NCBI RefSeq assembly: GCF_049671645.1 | Contig: NZ_JBATVG010000011.1 | Coordinates: 1-64,000, forward strand | DNA: 64,000 nucleotides | From: Castellaniella sp049671645 | GTDB lineage: Bacteria; Pseudomonadota; Gammaproteobacteria; Burkholderiales; Burkholderiaceae_B | Direction: 5' to 3' | In this document: one piece after another, positions 1 to 9,256 of the stretch | How positions within the stretch are numbered: position 1 is the stretch's first letter | Layout of the letters: every line of letters begins with the position of its first letter | Program-made: the position numbers and the translations under genes | The notes under the pieces: model-generated | Told to the model about the DNA's origin: nothing | Databases searched by the model: none | Seen by the model: the letters and a program-made list of their open reading frames with translations, nothing else

Positions 1-278
1 CCGCGCCCGCCGCAGCCGCGCCGGCCCCGGCCGCCGCCCCTCAGGGGCACCAGGTGAAGGCCCCCATGGTCGGCACTTTCTATCGCTCGCCCAATCCGAA
101 TTCCCCGGCGTTCGTCGAGGTCGGCCAGACCGTCAAGGAAGGCGATCCGCTGTGCATCATCGAGGCCATGAAGCTGCTCAACGAGATCGAAGCCGACAAG
201 TCCGGCGTGATCAAGGAAATCCTGGTTGAAAACGGCGAACCCGTCGAATACGGCCAACCTCTGTTCATCATTGCCTAA
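1..278 (+). CDS. accB: Biotin carboxyl carrier protein of acetyl-CoA carboxylase (5'-truncated)
   Basis: C-terminal part of the biotin carrier of acetyl-CoA carboxylase, which shuttles CO2 between biotin carboxylase and the carboxyltransferase in the first step of fatty-acid synthesis. The frame is open to the left edge. The first visible residues are an Ala/Pro-rich linker, followed by a biotinyl domain with the biotinylation motif EAMKLLNEIEAD, whose Lys carries biotin. The true start lies outside the window; the GTG at 54 is an internal Val codon. It ends 3 bases before accC, the usual accBC operon. Confidence 0.95.
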   Translation, partial: APAAAAPAPAAAPQGHQVKAPMVGTFYRSPNPNSPAFVEVGQTVKEGDPLCIIEAMKLLNEIEADKSGVIKEILVENGEPVEYGQPLFIIA

Positions 279-281
279 GCC

Positions 282-1628
282 ATGTTTGAAAAGATACTGA
301 TTGCCAATCGCGGGGAAATCGCTCTGCGGATTCAACGGGCCTGCCGCGAGATGGGCATCAAGACCGTGGTGGTTCATTCCGAAGCCGACCGCGAGGCCAA
401 ATACGTTCGCCTGGCCGACGAATCCGTCTGCATCGGTCCCTCGTCGCCGCGCGACAGCTACCTGAACATGCCGGCCCTGATTTCGGCGGCTGAAGTCACG
501 GACGCCGAGGCGATTCACCCCGGCTACGGTTTCCTGGCGGAAAACGCCGATTTCGCCGAGCGCGTCGAAAAAAGCGGTTTCGTCTTCATCGGCCCGCGAC
601 CCGACAGCATCCGCATCATGGGCGACAAGGTCAGCGCCAAACAGGCGATGATCGCCGCCGGGGTGCCGGTGGTGCCGGGTTCGGGCGGCGCGCTGTCCGA
701 TGATCCGGCGGAGATCCAACGGGTCGCCGAAGAGGTCGGCTACCCTGTGATCATCAAGGCCGCAGGCGGTGGCGGGGGACGCGGCATGCGCGTCGTCTAC
801 GACGCCGGGTCATTGATCAACGCCGTGGCCATGACGCGCACCGAAGCCGGGGTTGCCTTCAACAACCCCGAGGTCTACCTGGAAAAATACCTGGAGAACC
901 CGCGCCATATCGAGATTCAGATATTGGCTGATGGCGAAGGCAAGGCTGTCTGGCTGGGCGAACGCGACTGCTCCATGCAGCGCCGCCACCAGAAAGTCAT
1001 GGAAGAAGCGCCCGCGCCGGGCATCGATCGCGCCTTGATCGAACGCATCGGCGAGCGTTGCGCGGAGGCCTGCCGCCAGATGCGGTATCGCGGCGCCGGC
1101 ACTTTCGAATTCCTGTATGAGAATGGGGAATTCTTCTTCATCGAGATGAATACCCGAATCCAGGTCGAGCATACCGTGACCGAGATGATCACGGGACTGG
1201 ATCTCGTGCAGTGGCAGATCCGCATCGCGGCCGGTGAAAAATTCACGCTGCGCCAGCGCGACATCCATCTGCGCGGGCATGCCCTGGAATGCCGCATCAA
1301 TGCGGAAGATCCATACAAATTCACGCCCAGCCCGGGCAAGGTCACCAACTGGCACGTGCCGGGCGGCCCCGGGGTGCGCATGGATTCGCACGTCTTTACC
1401 GGCTATACGGTGCCGCCGTATTACGATTCGATGGTGGCCAAGCTCATCACCTATGGCGATGACCGCCATCAGGCGCTGGTGCGCATGGACATCGCCCTGT
1501 CGGAAATGATCGTCGAAGGGGTCCGCACCAACATCCCCCTGCACCGCGAACTGCTGCAGGACGAAAATTTCATCAAGGGCGGCACCAGCATTCATTACCT
1601 TGAACATAAACTGGCCCAGCGGTCATAG
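282..1628 (+). CDS. accC: Acetyl-CoA carboxylase, biotin carboxylase subunit
   Basis: 448 residues, the usual AccC length. It carboxylates biotin on AccB using ATP and bicarbonate. The N-terminal domain starts MFEKILIANRGEIALRI. The ATP-grasp domain shows the glycine-rich loop KAAGGGGGRGM, and EMNTRIQVEHTVTE carries metal-binding and catalytic residues. The C-terminal biotin-carboxylase domain follows (HALECRINAEDP). The gene sits directly downstream of accB and 9 bases before prmA, so the three are probably co-transcribed. Confidence 0.98.
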   Translation: MFEKILIANRGEIALRIQRACREMGIKTVVVHSEADREAKYVRLADESVCIGPSSPRDSYLNMPALISAAEVTDAEAIHPGYGFLAENADFAERVEKSGFVFIGPRPDSIRIMGDKVSAKQAMIAAGVPVVPGSGGALSDDPAEIQRVAEEVGYPVIIKAAGGGGGRGMRVVYDAGSLINAVAMTRTEAGVAFNNPEVYLEKYLENPRHIEIQILADGEGKAVWLGERDCSMQRRHQKVMEEAPAPGIDRALIERIGERCAEACRQMRYRGAGTFEFLYENGEFFFIEMNTRIQVEHTVTEMITGLDLVQWQIRIAAGEKFTLRQRDIHLRGHALECRINAEDPYKFTPSPGKVTNWHVPGGPGVRMDSHVFTGYTVPPYYDSMVAKLITYGDDRHQALVRMDIALSEMIVEGVRTNIPLHRELLQDENFIKGGTSIHYLEHKLAQRS

Positions 1629-1637
1629 GGTCAAGGC

Positions 1638-2552
1638 ATGCGTGAATTGGTGCTCGGTTGCAGGCATGATCAGGCGGAGGCCTGGTCGGATGCGCTGTTG
1701 GAGGCGGGCGCCCTGTCGGTGTCCGTCGAAGATGCCGATGGCGATACCGACCGGGAGCAGGCGCTCTTTGGCGAACCCGGCACGGAGCCCGAGACCCTGG
1801 CCTGGCAGCGCAACCGCCTCGTGGCCTTGTTGGCGGATGGCGATGACCCCGCCCAATTGCTGATGGCGCTGGATGGCTTGGCCGGGCCGGCCCCGTCAGC
1901 CGGCGATTGGCTGCTGCGCGACGTGCCGGACGCCGATTGGGTGCGCCTGACCCAGTCCCAGTTCGGGCCGATCGCTGTGGGCGACCGTATCTGGATCGTG
2001 CCCAGTTGGCATCGCGAAGGTGCCGGTTTGCCTGCGGGCGGTTCTCAGGATGGCATCATCCGCATCGAACTCGATCCGGGCCTGGCCTTTGGCACAGGCA
2101 GCCATCCCACCACTCATCTGTGTCTTGAATGGCTGGCCGCCCACCTGCAGGGCGGCGAGACCGTGCTGGATTACGGCTGCGGTTCGGGCATTCTGGCCAT
2201 TGCCGCCCGGTTGCTGGGGGCGGGGGTCACGCGCGGGGTGGATATCGACGAGCAGGCCGTCTTGTCGACGACGCAGAACGCAGCCGTCAATCAGGTGCAG
2301 GTGCAGGCCTGTCTGCCTGACGCGCTACCTGCCGGCCCCAGCCAGATCGTGGTCGCCAACATTCTGTCCAATCCCCTGAAGGTCCTGGCGCCCATGCTGT
2401 CGTCCCGGGTGGCATCCGGGGGCTGGCTGGTCCTGTCCGGCGTGCTGGAACGCCAGGCTGACGAGGTTGCCGAGGCCTATGCGCCCTGGATGGCCCTGCG
2501 AGTGTGGGCGGCGCGTGACGGCTGGGTCTGTCTGGCCGGGCACAAAGACTGA
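1638..2552 (+). CDS. prmA: Ribosomal protein L11 methyltransferase
   Basis: 304 residues. It uses S-adenosylmethionine to methylate ribosomal protein L11. The family signature LAFGTGSHPTTHLCLEW lies just before the SAM motif VLDYGCGSGILAIAA, and NILSNPL matches the substrate-side motif of PrmA. The start is 9 bases after accC. accBC-prmA is a common gene order in Betaproteobacteria, which supports the call. Confidence 0.96.
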   Translation: MRELVLGCRHDQAEAWSDALLEAGALSVSVEDADGDTDREQALFGEPGTEPETLAWQRNRLVALLADGDDPAQLLMALDGLAGPAPSAGDWLLRDVPDADWVRLTQSQFGPIAVGDRIWIVPSWHREGAGLPAGGSQDGIIRIELDPGLAFGTGSHPTTHLCLEWLAAHLQGGETVLDYGCGSGILAIAARLLGAGVTRGVDIDEQAVLSTTQNAAVNQVQVQACLPDALPAGPSQIVVANILSNPLKVLAPMLSSRVASGGWLVLSGVLERQADEVAEAYAPWMALRVWAARDGWVCLAGHKD

Positions 2553-2570
2553 TCAACGGGAGGCCGGGGC

Positions 2571-3563
2571 ATGGACCTGACCACACGTTGCCCGCAATGC
2601 GGCACGGTGTTTCAAGCCAGTCTGTCAGATCTGCAACTGCGCAAAGGCTATATCCGCTGCGTTCAGTGTTCGCATATCTTCGATGGTTATGCCGAGGTGG
2701 TTTCCGACGCCTCGGGCAGCGGCGCGCCTTCATCTGCGGGCCCCGACGATTTTGCGTCCCGCGAACCCGCCGCGCACATCCTGGCCCCCGGCCCGGACGC
2801 GCCGGATGACGCCGATGACGGGCTTGCTCCCCAGGTGTTTCGTTCCGGGCGCGGCCGACTCGCGCCGGATATCGGCTCCGGCGACAGGGAGGATGATTTT
2901 TGGGTGGATGCACCGGCCGGGGAGGCCGGCTCGGCTGAATCCTTCGTCGTCGAGGCCAGGCCCGGGCATCGCAGCCAGGGCGGCACGGCCGCGCCGCTGT
3001 TGCGGTCCGGCGATGCGCAGCCCTGGTGGGCCGGGATCGTCCGTTTGCTGGCGCGCCTATTGCTGGTCGTGCTGGTGGTGCTGATGGGGGCGCAATTGGC
3101 TTACGTGTATCGCGCCCAGTTGGCGCAGGCAGTGCCTGCCGTGCGACCTTGGCTGGAACGGGCCTGTGTGCCTTTGCGCTGTCAGGTGCCTTACGCCCGT
3201 GACTTGGCGCAGTTGGCCATCACGGGATCGGCGCTGAAGGTGCAGGATGCGGCGCCGACGTCGGCCGGGCCGTCTGCTCCGGCAGCGGGAGCCGAGGCGC
3301 CCGCGCCTGTGCAGCGATTCATTTTGCAGGCGACGTTGCGCAATCAGTCCGACCATGCGCAGGAATGGCCGGCGATCGTGTTGGATCTGAAAGACGCGGC
3401 CGGCACGCTGCTGGTGCGACGCAATTTGTCCCCCCTGGAATACCTGGGCGCCGAGCTTGCCGGCCGCCCCTTCGCCGCCCGCAGCGAAGTGCTGATTCAG
3501 GTGCCGCTGGCCCTGGATGGCCTGCGGATCAACGGCTACCAGCTTGACCTGTTCTATCCCTGA
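2571..3563 (+). CDS. Zinc-ribbon (MJ0042-type) and DUF3426 membrane protein
   Basis: 330 residues in three parts. The N-terminal zinc ribbon has CxxC pairs at residues 7-10 and 30-33. A long acidic, Ala/Pro-rich low-complexity linker runs from about 45 to 150. One membrane helix lies at about 155-180 (LLARLLLVVLVVLMGAQLAY). The C-terminal domain, about 230-330, is of the DUF3426 type (RFILQATLRN, PLALDGLRINGYQLDLFYP) and is probably periplasmic. The zinc ribbon would then be cytoplasmic. It sits 18 bases after prmA. The biochemical function is unknown. Confidence 0.85.
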   Translation: MDLTTRCPQCGTVFQASLSDLQLRKGYIRCVQCSHIFDGYAEVVSDASGSGAPSSAGPDDFASREPAAHILAPGPDAPDDADDGLAPQVFRSGRGRLAPDIGSGDREDDFWVDAPAGEAGSAESFVVEARPGHRSQGGTAAPLLRSGDAQPWWAGIVRLLARLLLVVLVVLMGAQLAYVYRAQLAQAVPAVRPWLERACVPLRCQVPYARDLAQLAITGSALKVQDAAPTSAGPSAPAAGAEAPAPVQRFILQATLRNQSDHAQEWPAIVLDLKDAAGTLLVRRNLSPLEYLGAELAGRPFAARSEVLIQVPLALDGLRINGYQLDLFYP

Positions 3564-3575
3564 GGATATTCATTC

Positions 3576-4526
3576 ATGAACCCCAACCAGGACGTGCTGA
3601 TTTGCGGCTCCATCGCCTTCGATACGATTGCCGTATTCGAGGGTCGTTTTCGTGACCACATTCAGCCCGATAACCTCAAGTCCCTGAGCGTGTCTTTCCT
3701 CGTGCCGGCGTTGCGCAAGGAATACGGCGGCTGCGCGGGGAACATCGCCTACAACCTGAAGCTCCTGGGCGGGCATCCGGTGCCGGTCGGGACCATCGGC
3801 CAGGATGCCGATGACTACCTGCGGCGCTTGCGCGATCTGCAGATCGATACCAGTCTGGTGCGGGTGCTGCCGGATGCCTATACGGCGCAGTGCTACATCA
3901 CCACGGACCAGGAAAGCAGCCAGATCGCATCCTTCCATCCCGGCGCCATGCTGCGTTCGGCCGAAAACGATCTATCGGGCCGCGCCGCCCGCTGGGCCAT
4001 CGTCTCGCCCGACTCCAAGGAAGGCATGTTCGCCCATGCCGAGCGCCTGCATGCGGCCGGCATCCCTTTCATTTTCGACCTGGGTCAGGCCATGCCTCTG
4101 TTTGGCGGCGATGATCTGCATCGCATGCTGACCATGGCCAGCATCCTGACAGCCAACGACTACGAGGCCAGCGTCATCGAAGACCGCACGGGGCAGTCCA
4201 TCAAGGACATTGCCGCCGGTCTGCAGGCGGCCGTCGTCACCCTGGGCGCCCAGGGGGCCATCCTGTATGCCGGCGGCGAACAGACGGATATCGCTCCGGT
4301 GCCGGCCGAACGGGTCGTGGACCCGACCGGCTGCGGCGATGCCCATCGCGCCGGCTTGCTGTATGGCCTGGTCAATGACTGGTCGTTGCGGGATGCCTGC
4401 TGTTTGGCGAACGTGATGGGCGGCTTTAAAATTGCCAGTCAGGGTCCGCAGAATCACTGCCCGTCTCGTGATCAAATTGCGGCGGCGCTGCATCGCCATT
4501 ATGGGGTTGATGCGGGCCTCGCCTGA
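3576..4526 (+). CDS. PfkB-family carbohydrate/nucleoside kinase
   Basis: 316 residues of the ribokinase/PfkB fold. The N-terminal region has the glycine-rich GGCAGNIAYNLKLLGG. The C-terminal signature DPTGCGDAHRAGLLYGL carries the catalytic Asp of the family's DTxGAGD motif, here with Cys in place of Ala and His after Asp. Orthologues in this neighbourhood are often annotated as adenosine kinase, but the substrate cannot be read from the sequence. It starts 12 bases after the DUF3426 gene, so it is probably in the same operon. Confidence 0.85.
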   Translation: MNPNQDVLICGSIAFDTIAVFEGRFRDHIQPDNLKSLSVSFLVPALRKEYGGCAGNIAYNLKLLGGHPVPVGTIGQDADDYLRRLRDLQIDTSLVRVLPDAYTAQCYITTDQESSQIASFHPGAMLRSAENDLSGRAARWAIVSPDSKEGMFAHAERLHAAGIPFIFDLGQAMPLFGGDDLHRMLTMASILTANDYEASVIEDRTGQSIKDIAAGLQAAVVTLGAQGAILYAGGEQTDIAPVPAERVVDPTGCGDAHRAGLLYGLVNDWSLRDACCLANVMGGFKIASQGPQNHCPSRDQIAAALHRHYGVDAGLA

Positions 4527-4559
4527 TCCTTTGTTGTCTGCTATTACGGGAGTCCCATC

Positions 4560-5057
4560 ATGGCGATCCGCAGCTTTTCTCTTTCATCCCGCGCCTTGCG
4601 CCTGACGGCGGCGGTCGGTATTTCCCTGTCCGCCCTGGCGTTGGCCGGTTGCGCCAATCAGTCGGCTTCCAGCTCCGTCTACACCTATGGCCAGGCTCAA
4701 CAGGAACAGATCGTGCGTTACGGCACGGTCGTGTCCGTGCGTCCGGTCGTCATCCAGTCGGATAAGTCCTCGGGTGTCGGCGCATTGGCCGGCGGCGCGC
4801 TGGGCGGTGTGGCCGGCAGCACCATCGGCGGCGGCCGGGGCCAGATCCTGACGTCCATCGGCGGCGCCCTGCTGGGCGGCCTAGCGGGCAATGCCGTCGA
4901 AAATCAGGTCAACAAGACCCAGGGCCTGGAAATCACCGTGCGTCTGGATAACGGCGAAACCCGTGTCATTGCGCAGGCCAACGACGTCGCGCTCAGTTCT
5001 GGTCAGCGGGTGCAGGTCATCAGCGGCGGCGGCCCGACCCGCGTCGTGCCCATGTAA
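4560..5057 (+). CDS. Glycine-zipper outer-membrane lipoprotein (SlyB/Pcp-like)
   Basis: 165 residues. The signal peptide ends in lipobox LALAGC, with lipidated Cys31. A glycine-zipper segment lies at about 71-115 (GALAGGALGGVAGSTIGGG, then GGALLGGLAGNAVE). The C-terminal part has a small beta domain (ITVRLDNGETRVIAQ). This is the layout of the SlyB/PcpY 17-kDa lipoprotein family, which sits in the outer membrane and supports envelope integrity. It is separated from the kinase by 33 bases and converges on the yggT-like gene. Confidence 0.85.
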   Translation: MAIRSFSLSSRALRLTAAVGISLSALALAGCANQSASSSVYTYGQAQQEQIVRYGTVVSVRPVVIQSDKSSGVGALAGGALGGVAGSTIGGGRGQILTSIGGALLGGLAGNAVENQVNKTQGLEITVRLDNGETRVIAQANDVALSSGQRVQVISGGGPTRVVPM

Positions 5058-5063
5058 TCGGCG

Positions 5064-5630
5064 TCATACGCCGAAGGTGGAAAACGCCAGGTGGTTCAGA
5101 ATCATCATCACGATCTGGGCCACCACCAGCAAGACCAGCGGTGACAGGTCCAACCCCCCCATGCGGGGCAGGATGCGGCGGATTGGGTCCAGCAGCGGCG
5201 CCGTCAGGGTGTAGAGCACCGGCATGACCGGCGACAGCGGGTTGATCCAGGACAGCACGGCCTGGATCAGCGTCACCCAGACGATCACATTGAACAGCCA
5301 TTTCAGGCCCACCAGCAGCCCGGTCAGCAGGACCGCGCCGATGGCGGACGCCGGAGGCAGCAGGCCGCCCATGGCGATCAGCCAGGTCAGCAGCAGGTAG
5401 ATCATGGCCGTGACCCAGCAGGCCAGAATGCTGGGCCAGTCGAAACGTCCGCTGACGGGCACGATACGCCGGATCGGCTGCACCAGCCAGTCGGTGACGC
5501 GCAGGACAGCCTGGGAATAGGGATTGAACGGATGCAGGCGGATCGCAAAGATCCAGGCCCGTAGAATCAGGGCAATGCCAAAGAGCGAAAAGACGATATC
5601 AATCAGAAAAAGCAGGATGTCGCGGACCAT
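5064..5630 (-). CDS. YggT-family integral membrane protein
   Basis: 188 residues with two YGGT repeats, each a pair of hydrophobic helices. The first half contains FAIRLHPFNPYSQAVLRVTD; the second contains VLSWINPLSPVMPVLYTLTAPLL and ends in an IRRILPRMGGLDLSPLV segment typical of the family. It is an inner-membrane protein linked in other bacteria to osmotic or ion stress and cell shape, but its exact role is not settled. It converges with the lipoprotein gene, with 6 bases between the stops. Confidence 0.9.
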   Translation of the reverse strand: MVRDILLFLIDIVFSLFGIALILRAWIFAIRLHPFNPYSQAVLRVTDWLVQPIRRIVPVSGRFDWPSILACWVTAMIYLLLTWLIAMGGLLPPASAIGAVLLTGLLVGLKWLFNVIVWVTLIQAVLSWINPLSPVMPVLYTLTAPLLDPIRRILPRMGGLDLSPLVLLVVAQIVMMILNHLAFSTFGV

Positions 5631-5726
5631 GCGGTGCTCACAGATGGCATGAAGTAGGCCATTGTCGCATTAGCGCAAAAGATGCGGCAAGTTGCCTTGC
5701 CGCATCTTTTGGTCTTGCTGCCTGGT

Positions 5727-6536
5727 TTACGGGCGGTTGTTCAGGGGGAACGGCCAGTTGCCCCCCGGATTGGCATCGGCGCGGGCAGCAGGCGCCGGGG
5801 TGGCGGACTTGCTGGCGGCCTTTTTCACCGTGGCGGTTTTGCTGGCTGCGGGCTTTTTCGCGGCTGCCGCCTTGGCGGCCGGGGCCTTGGCAGCGGCTTT
5901 GGCCGGCGCCTTTTTGGCGGGGGCCTTGGCTGCCGGTTTTTTCACGGCTGCCGCCTTTTTAGCGGCGGGGGCGGCTTTGGCTGCAGCGGATTTCTTCGCT
6001 GCGGGGGCCTTGGTCGCAGCCGTTTTTCCGGCTGCCGGCTTTTTGGCCGCAGCGGATTTTGCCGCAGCCGGTTTTGCGGCGGACTTAGCGGCGGCCGGCT
6101 TTGCGGTGGCTTTTGCAGCCGCCGGTTTTGCAGCCTTCTTTGCCACCGAAGATTTCGCCGGTGCTTTGCTTGCCGTCGCTTTTGCAGCCGGTTTGGCAGC
6201 GGTCTTCTTGACGGCGGCGACCTTCTTCACGGCAGCGGTTGCCTTGGCTGCGGCGGGTTTCTTCGTTGCAGCGGGTTTCTTCGTTGCGGCGGGTTTCTTG
6301 GCTGTCGACGCGGCGGCCTTGGTGGCAGCGGGTTTTTTCGCTGCGGGCTTCACTGCTGCGGATTTTGCGGCCTTGGCAGCGGGTGCTGCCTTTTTGGGAG
6401 CGGCCTTCGTGCTGGCGGCTGCTTTGGCGGCTACCGGTTTAGCGGCGGCTTTCGGGGCTGCCTTTTTGGGGGCTGCGGGTTTTTTTGCGGGGGCGGATTT
6501 TGCGGGTGTGGCTGCGGCTTTCTTGGCGGTTGCCAT
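5727..6536 (-). CDS. Histone H1-like Ala/Lys/Pro-rich DNA-binding protein
   Basis: 269 residues made almost entirely of Ala, Lys and Pro, in repeats of the type AAKPAAK and KKPAATK. This is the composition of bacterial H1-like proteins (BpH1 of Bordetella, HctB-like), which bind and condense DNA non-specifically. The start at 6536 (MATAKKAAAT) is chosen because AAGGAG lies 7 bases upstream. A longer frame to 6653 adds an N-terminus of unrelated composition. The tail (ARADANPGGNWPFPLNN) is the only non-repetitive part. Repeat arrays like this vary in length between strains. Confidence 0.9.
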   Translation of the reverse strand: MATAKKAAATPAKSAPAKKPAAPKKAAPKAAAKPVAAKAAASTKAAPKKAAPAAKAAKSAAVKPAAKKPAATKAAASTAKKPAATKKPAATKKPAAAKATAAVKKVAAVKKTAAKPAAKATASKAPAKSSVAKKAAKPAAAKATAKPAAAKSAAKPAAAKSAAAKKPAAGKTAATKAPAAKKSAAAKAAPAAKKAAAVKKPAAKAPAKKAPAKAAAKAPAAKAAAAKKPAASKTATVKKAASKSATPAPAARADANPGGNWPFPLNNRP

Positions 6537-6769
6537 TGTCGGGCTCCTTAAGGCAAAAGGAAACGTCCACCCATTTGATATGACCCCCACGTCAGGTGCG
6601 GCCCATCTCAAATGGCGCAGGCGTGCAATATCATGAATATCACACGCATTCAAGTCTAACGTAAGGATTGTGGGGTTCCAAGCGTTATCGGCGCAACGGC
6701 GGCCTTTATCGGGCTACCGGATTGCGCTTTGTCTCGAAAAAGACGCGTTTCTTTCTTGATTGGCAGGGC

Positions 6770-7204
6770 TCAGAGATAAAACATGGCCTTGGCCAGAAAG
6801 ACGATCAGGACGACATGGCAGAACACGCTCAGGTGAATGATCTGAAAATGGCGCGATTTCAGCCGGCCCGTGCCGCTCATGGCCATGGCGAAAATAAAAT
6901 GCCCCAATACGCTGAAGGCCAGGATGATCTTGATCCACAGCAGGGTGGCAAAATGGCTGGCGAAGGGCTGCGCCAGCGCGTCCCTGAATTGCCAGGCCAT
7001 GCCCAGACCCGCGCCGAACAGAGCGATCATGACGAACGGCATGATGCGCCGGGCGCGGCGCCCGATGGCCAGTTCCACGTTGCGCATGGCCTCCCGCCCC
7101 AGAGGCTTGCGGATGCCTTCCAGGATCAGGACTTCGAAGAACACCGTCCCCACGAACATGATGGCGGCAAACAGATGCAAAGTGACAAGTACGGAATGGC
7201 TCAT
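6770..7204 (-). CDS. CopD-like four-helix membrane protein
   Basis: 144 residues from the ATG at 7204 (MSHSVLVTLHLFAAIMFVGT), with four predicted membrane helices. Conserved His residues lie in the first and last helices (LHLFAA; FQIIHLSVFCHVVLIVF), as in CopD/YjfL-like integral membrane proteins that may bind haem or copper. A longer frame to 7336 adds 44 residues without a membrane pattern or a good ribosome site and was rejected. Function is inferred from fold only. Confidence 0.7.
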   Translation of the reverse strand: MSHSVLVTLHLFAAIMFVGTVFFEVLILEGIRKPLGREAMRNVELAIGRRARRIMPFVMIALFGAGLGMAWQFRDALAQPFASHFATLLWIKIILAFSVLGHFIFAMAMSGTGRLKSRHFQIIHLSVFCHVVLIVFLAKAMFYL

Positions 7205-7339
7205 GTCAGTAGAATGGTTGTTTTCCCGCAGACCGCGCAGGGACACGAAAATTGTAGGCCGGGCGGTGGGCTCTGTCGGGATCGCCCCTGTCTGTGCCGG
7301 GGGTATTGGATGACAATTGTCATGAACAGGAATCAAGCA

Positions 7340-7828
7340 ATGCGATTCATTCGTCTTTCGATGGCGGCCGCCGGCGCAGCCGTCCTGGGGGTGCTGGCGG
7401 GTTGCGCTCCCACCAAACCGGCCACGGCGCCGTCGACCCCTGTCGCCGCGCCGACTTGCACGCCTGCGGCCGCCGGCGATGCGGTGGTGGGCAACTGGTT
7501 GTCGGTGGCTGCTCAGAAAGGGGTGGCAGGCGCCTTGCGCACCCTGTATACCTTGAACCCGGACGGCACCATGGCTTATGTGGAGCAGATCAAGCGGCCG
7601 CGGGCGCCGTCACAGGGGCTGGAAGAGTCCGGCTGCTGGTCGCGCGATGGCGGCACGCTGGTGCTGCGCACCCTGGAATCCAACGGCGTGCCCGTGAATC
7701 TGGATGATCCCATCTACTCGAACCGCTATCGTATCGTCCAGTCCAACGCGACGGAATTGCGCTTGCAGGGCCCGCAGGGCAGCGTGCGCGCCCGGCGCAT
7801 GTCGCCAGGCTATCGGCTGCCCTTCTGA
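7340..7828 (+). CDS. Putative lipoprotein of unknown function
   Basis: 162 residues. The signal peptide MRFIRLSMAAAGAAVLGVLA is followed by lipobox Cys22. The ATG at 7340 is chosen because AGGA lies 8 bases upstream; an ATG at 7322 is possible. After a Pro/Thr/Ala linker, the mature domain has the pattern VVGNWLSVA, LYTLNPDGTMAYV, GCWSRDGGTLVLRT and NRYRIVQSNATELRLQ. This is the beta-strand layout of small calycin-like or NlpE-type lipoprotein domains. I do not recognise a specific family. It converges on gltX, with 9 bases between the stops. Confidence 0.75.
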   Translation: MRFIRLSMAAAGAAVLGVLAGCAPTKPATAPSTPVAAPTCTPAAAGDAVVGNWLSVAAQKGVAGALRTLYTLNPDGTMAYVEQIKRPRAPSQGLEESGCWSRDGGTLVLRTLESNGVPVNLDDPIYSNRYRIVQSNATELRLQGPQGSVRARRMSPGYRLPF

Positions 7829-7837
7829 CGAGCGGGT

Positions 7838-9256
7838 TCAGCCGGCCAGGCTTGCGTCCAGGCGCGCCAGTACCGTGGCGCGCCCCAACAGGGTCAGCAC
7901 GGCGCCGATGGACGGAGTGTGCTTCTGGCCCGTCACGGCCACCCGCAGCGGGATGGCCAGTTTCGGCATCTTCACGCCTTCGGCTTTCAGGATGGCCTTG
8001 ATCAGCGCGTCCAGCTCGGACTCGGTCCAGTCGGCCAGGTTCCGGGCCTGTGTCTGGAACGTCCGCAGCAGGCCCAGGGCGGCTTCATCCAGCACCTCCG
8101 CCCGCAGGGCCGCGTCGGCCGGCACGTAGGGGCCGCAAAATAGCAGGGCGCCTTCGGCCAGGTCTTCCAGGGTTTCACTGCGCTCGCGCAGCAAGGCCAT
8201 GATGGCGGGCAGGTCGGCGGCTTGCGGCGTGCCGCCGCGTTGAGCGATGCGCGGGGCCACGCGTTCGGCCAGCTCGGCGGGGTCCAGCTGGCGCAGGGCG
8301 TGGGCGTTGACCCAGTTCAGTTTCTTGGGATCCCATTGCGCCGCCGAGCGGCTGAGGTGGCGCGGATCGAACCATTCCACGAACTGTTCGCGGGTGAAGA
8401 GTTCGTCATTGCCGTGGCTCCAACCCAGGCGGGCCAGGTAATTGACCATGGCATCCGGCAGGTATCCCAGCCGGTCGTATTCCATGACGCTGACTGCGCC
8501 GTGGCGTTTCGAGAGCTTTTCGCCGTCCGGGCCCAGAATCATCGGCACGTGGCCGTAACGGGGAGGTTCCGCGCCCAGCGCCTGCAGGATCGTGATCTGG
8601 CGCGGCGTGTTGTTGACGTGGTCATCTCCCCGGATCACGTGACTGATCTGCATGTCCCAGTCGTCCACCACCACGCAGAAATTGTAGGTCGGGGTGCCAT
8701 CGGGGCGGGCGATCACCAGGTCGTCCAGTTCGCTGTTGTCGAAGCTGATGGGGCCTTTGACCAGATCGTCCCAGGCGGTGACGCCCTCTTGGGGGCTGCG
8801 AAAGCGCACCACCGGCTGGACGCCGGCCGGAATGGGCGGCAGTGTCTTTCCCGGCTCCGGGCGCCAGGTGCCGTCGTAGCGCGGCTTGGCGCCGATGGCG
8901 CGGGCGCGTTCGCGCATGGCTTCGACTTCGGCCGGGGTGCTGTAGCAATGGTAGGCAGAGCCCTGGGCCAGCATGTCGGCGATGACCTGGCGATAGCGGT
9001 CCATGCGCTGCATCTGATAGAAGGGGCCTTCATCGGGCTGCAGATCCAGCCATTGCATGCCGTCCAGAATGGCCTGAACGGCCTCCGGCGTGGATCGTTC
9101 GAGATCCGTGTCCTCGATGCGCAGCACGAAGGTGCCTCCATAGTGGCGCGCATAGGCCCAGGAAAAGAGGGCGGTCCGGGCGCCGCCCAGATGCAGGTAG
9201 CCGGTGGGGGATGGGGCAAAGCGTGTACGCACGGGGCGCGGGGCGGAAGCGGTCAT
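7838..9256 (-). CDS. gltX: Glutamate-tRNA ligase
   Basis: 472 residues, the usual bacterial GltX length. It charges tRNA-Glu. The class I signature is FAPSPTGYLHLGGARTAL, with the HIGH-like HLGG at residues 22-25, and KLSKRHG (near residue 247) is the KMSKS loop. The anticodon-binding domain makes up the last third. The gene has no zinc-type Cys cluster. It is divergent from the Pat-like gene at 9365. Confidence 0.97.
   Translation of the reverse strand: MTASAPRPVRTRFAPSPTGYLHLGGARTALFSWAYARHYGGTFVLRIEDTDLERSTPEAVQAILDGMQWLDLQPDEGPFYQMQRMDRYRQVIADMLAQGSAYHCYSTPAEVEAMRERARAIGAKPRYDGTWRPEPGKTLPPIPAGVQPVVRFRSPQEGVTAWDDLVKGPISFDNSELDDLVIARPDGTPTYNFCVVVDDWDMQISHVIRGDDHVNNTPRQITILQALGAEPPRYGHVPMILGPDGEKLSKRHGAVSVMEYDRLGYLPDAMVNYLARLGWSHGNDELFTREQFVEWFDPRHLSRSAAQWDPKKLNWVNAHALRQLDPAELAERVAPRIAQRGGTPQAADLPAIMALLRERSETLEDLAEGALLFCGPYVPADAALRAEVLDEAALGLLRTFQTQARNLADWTESELDALIKAILKAEGVKMPKLAIPLRVAVTGQKHTPSIGAVLTLLGRATVLARLDASLAG

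Noticed and set aside
5682..6636. Two long plus-strand open frames opposite the H1-like gene
   Set aside because: They are Gly/Cys- or Ala/Phe-rich mirror images of the Ala/Lys codon repeats, with no ribosome site or family pattern.
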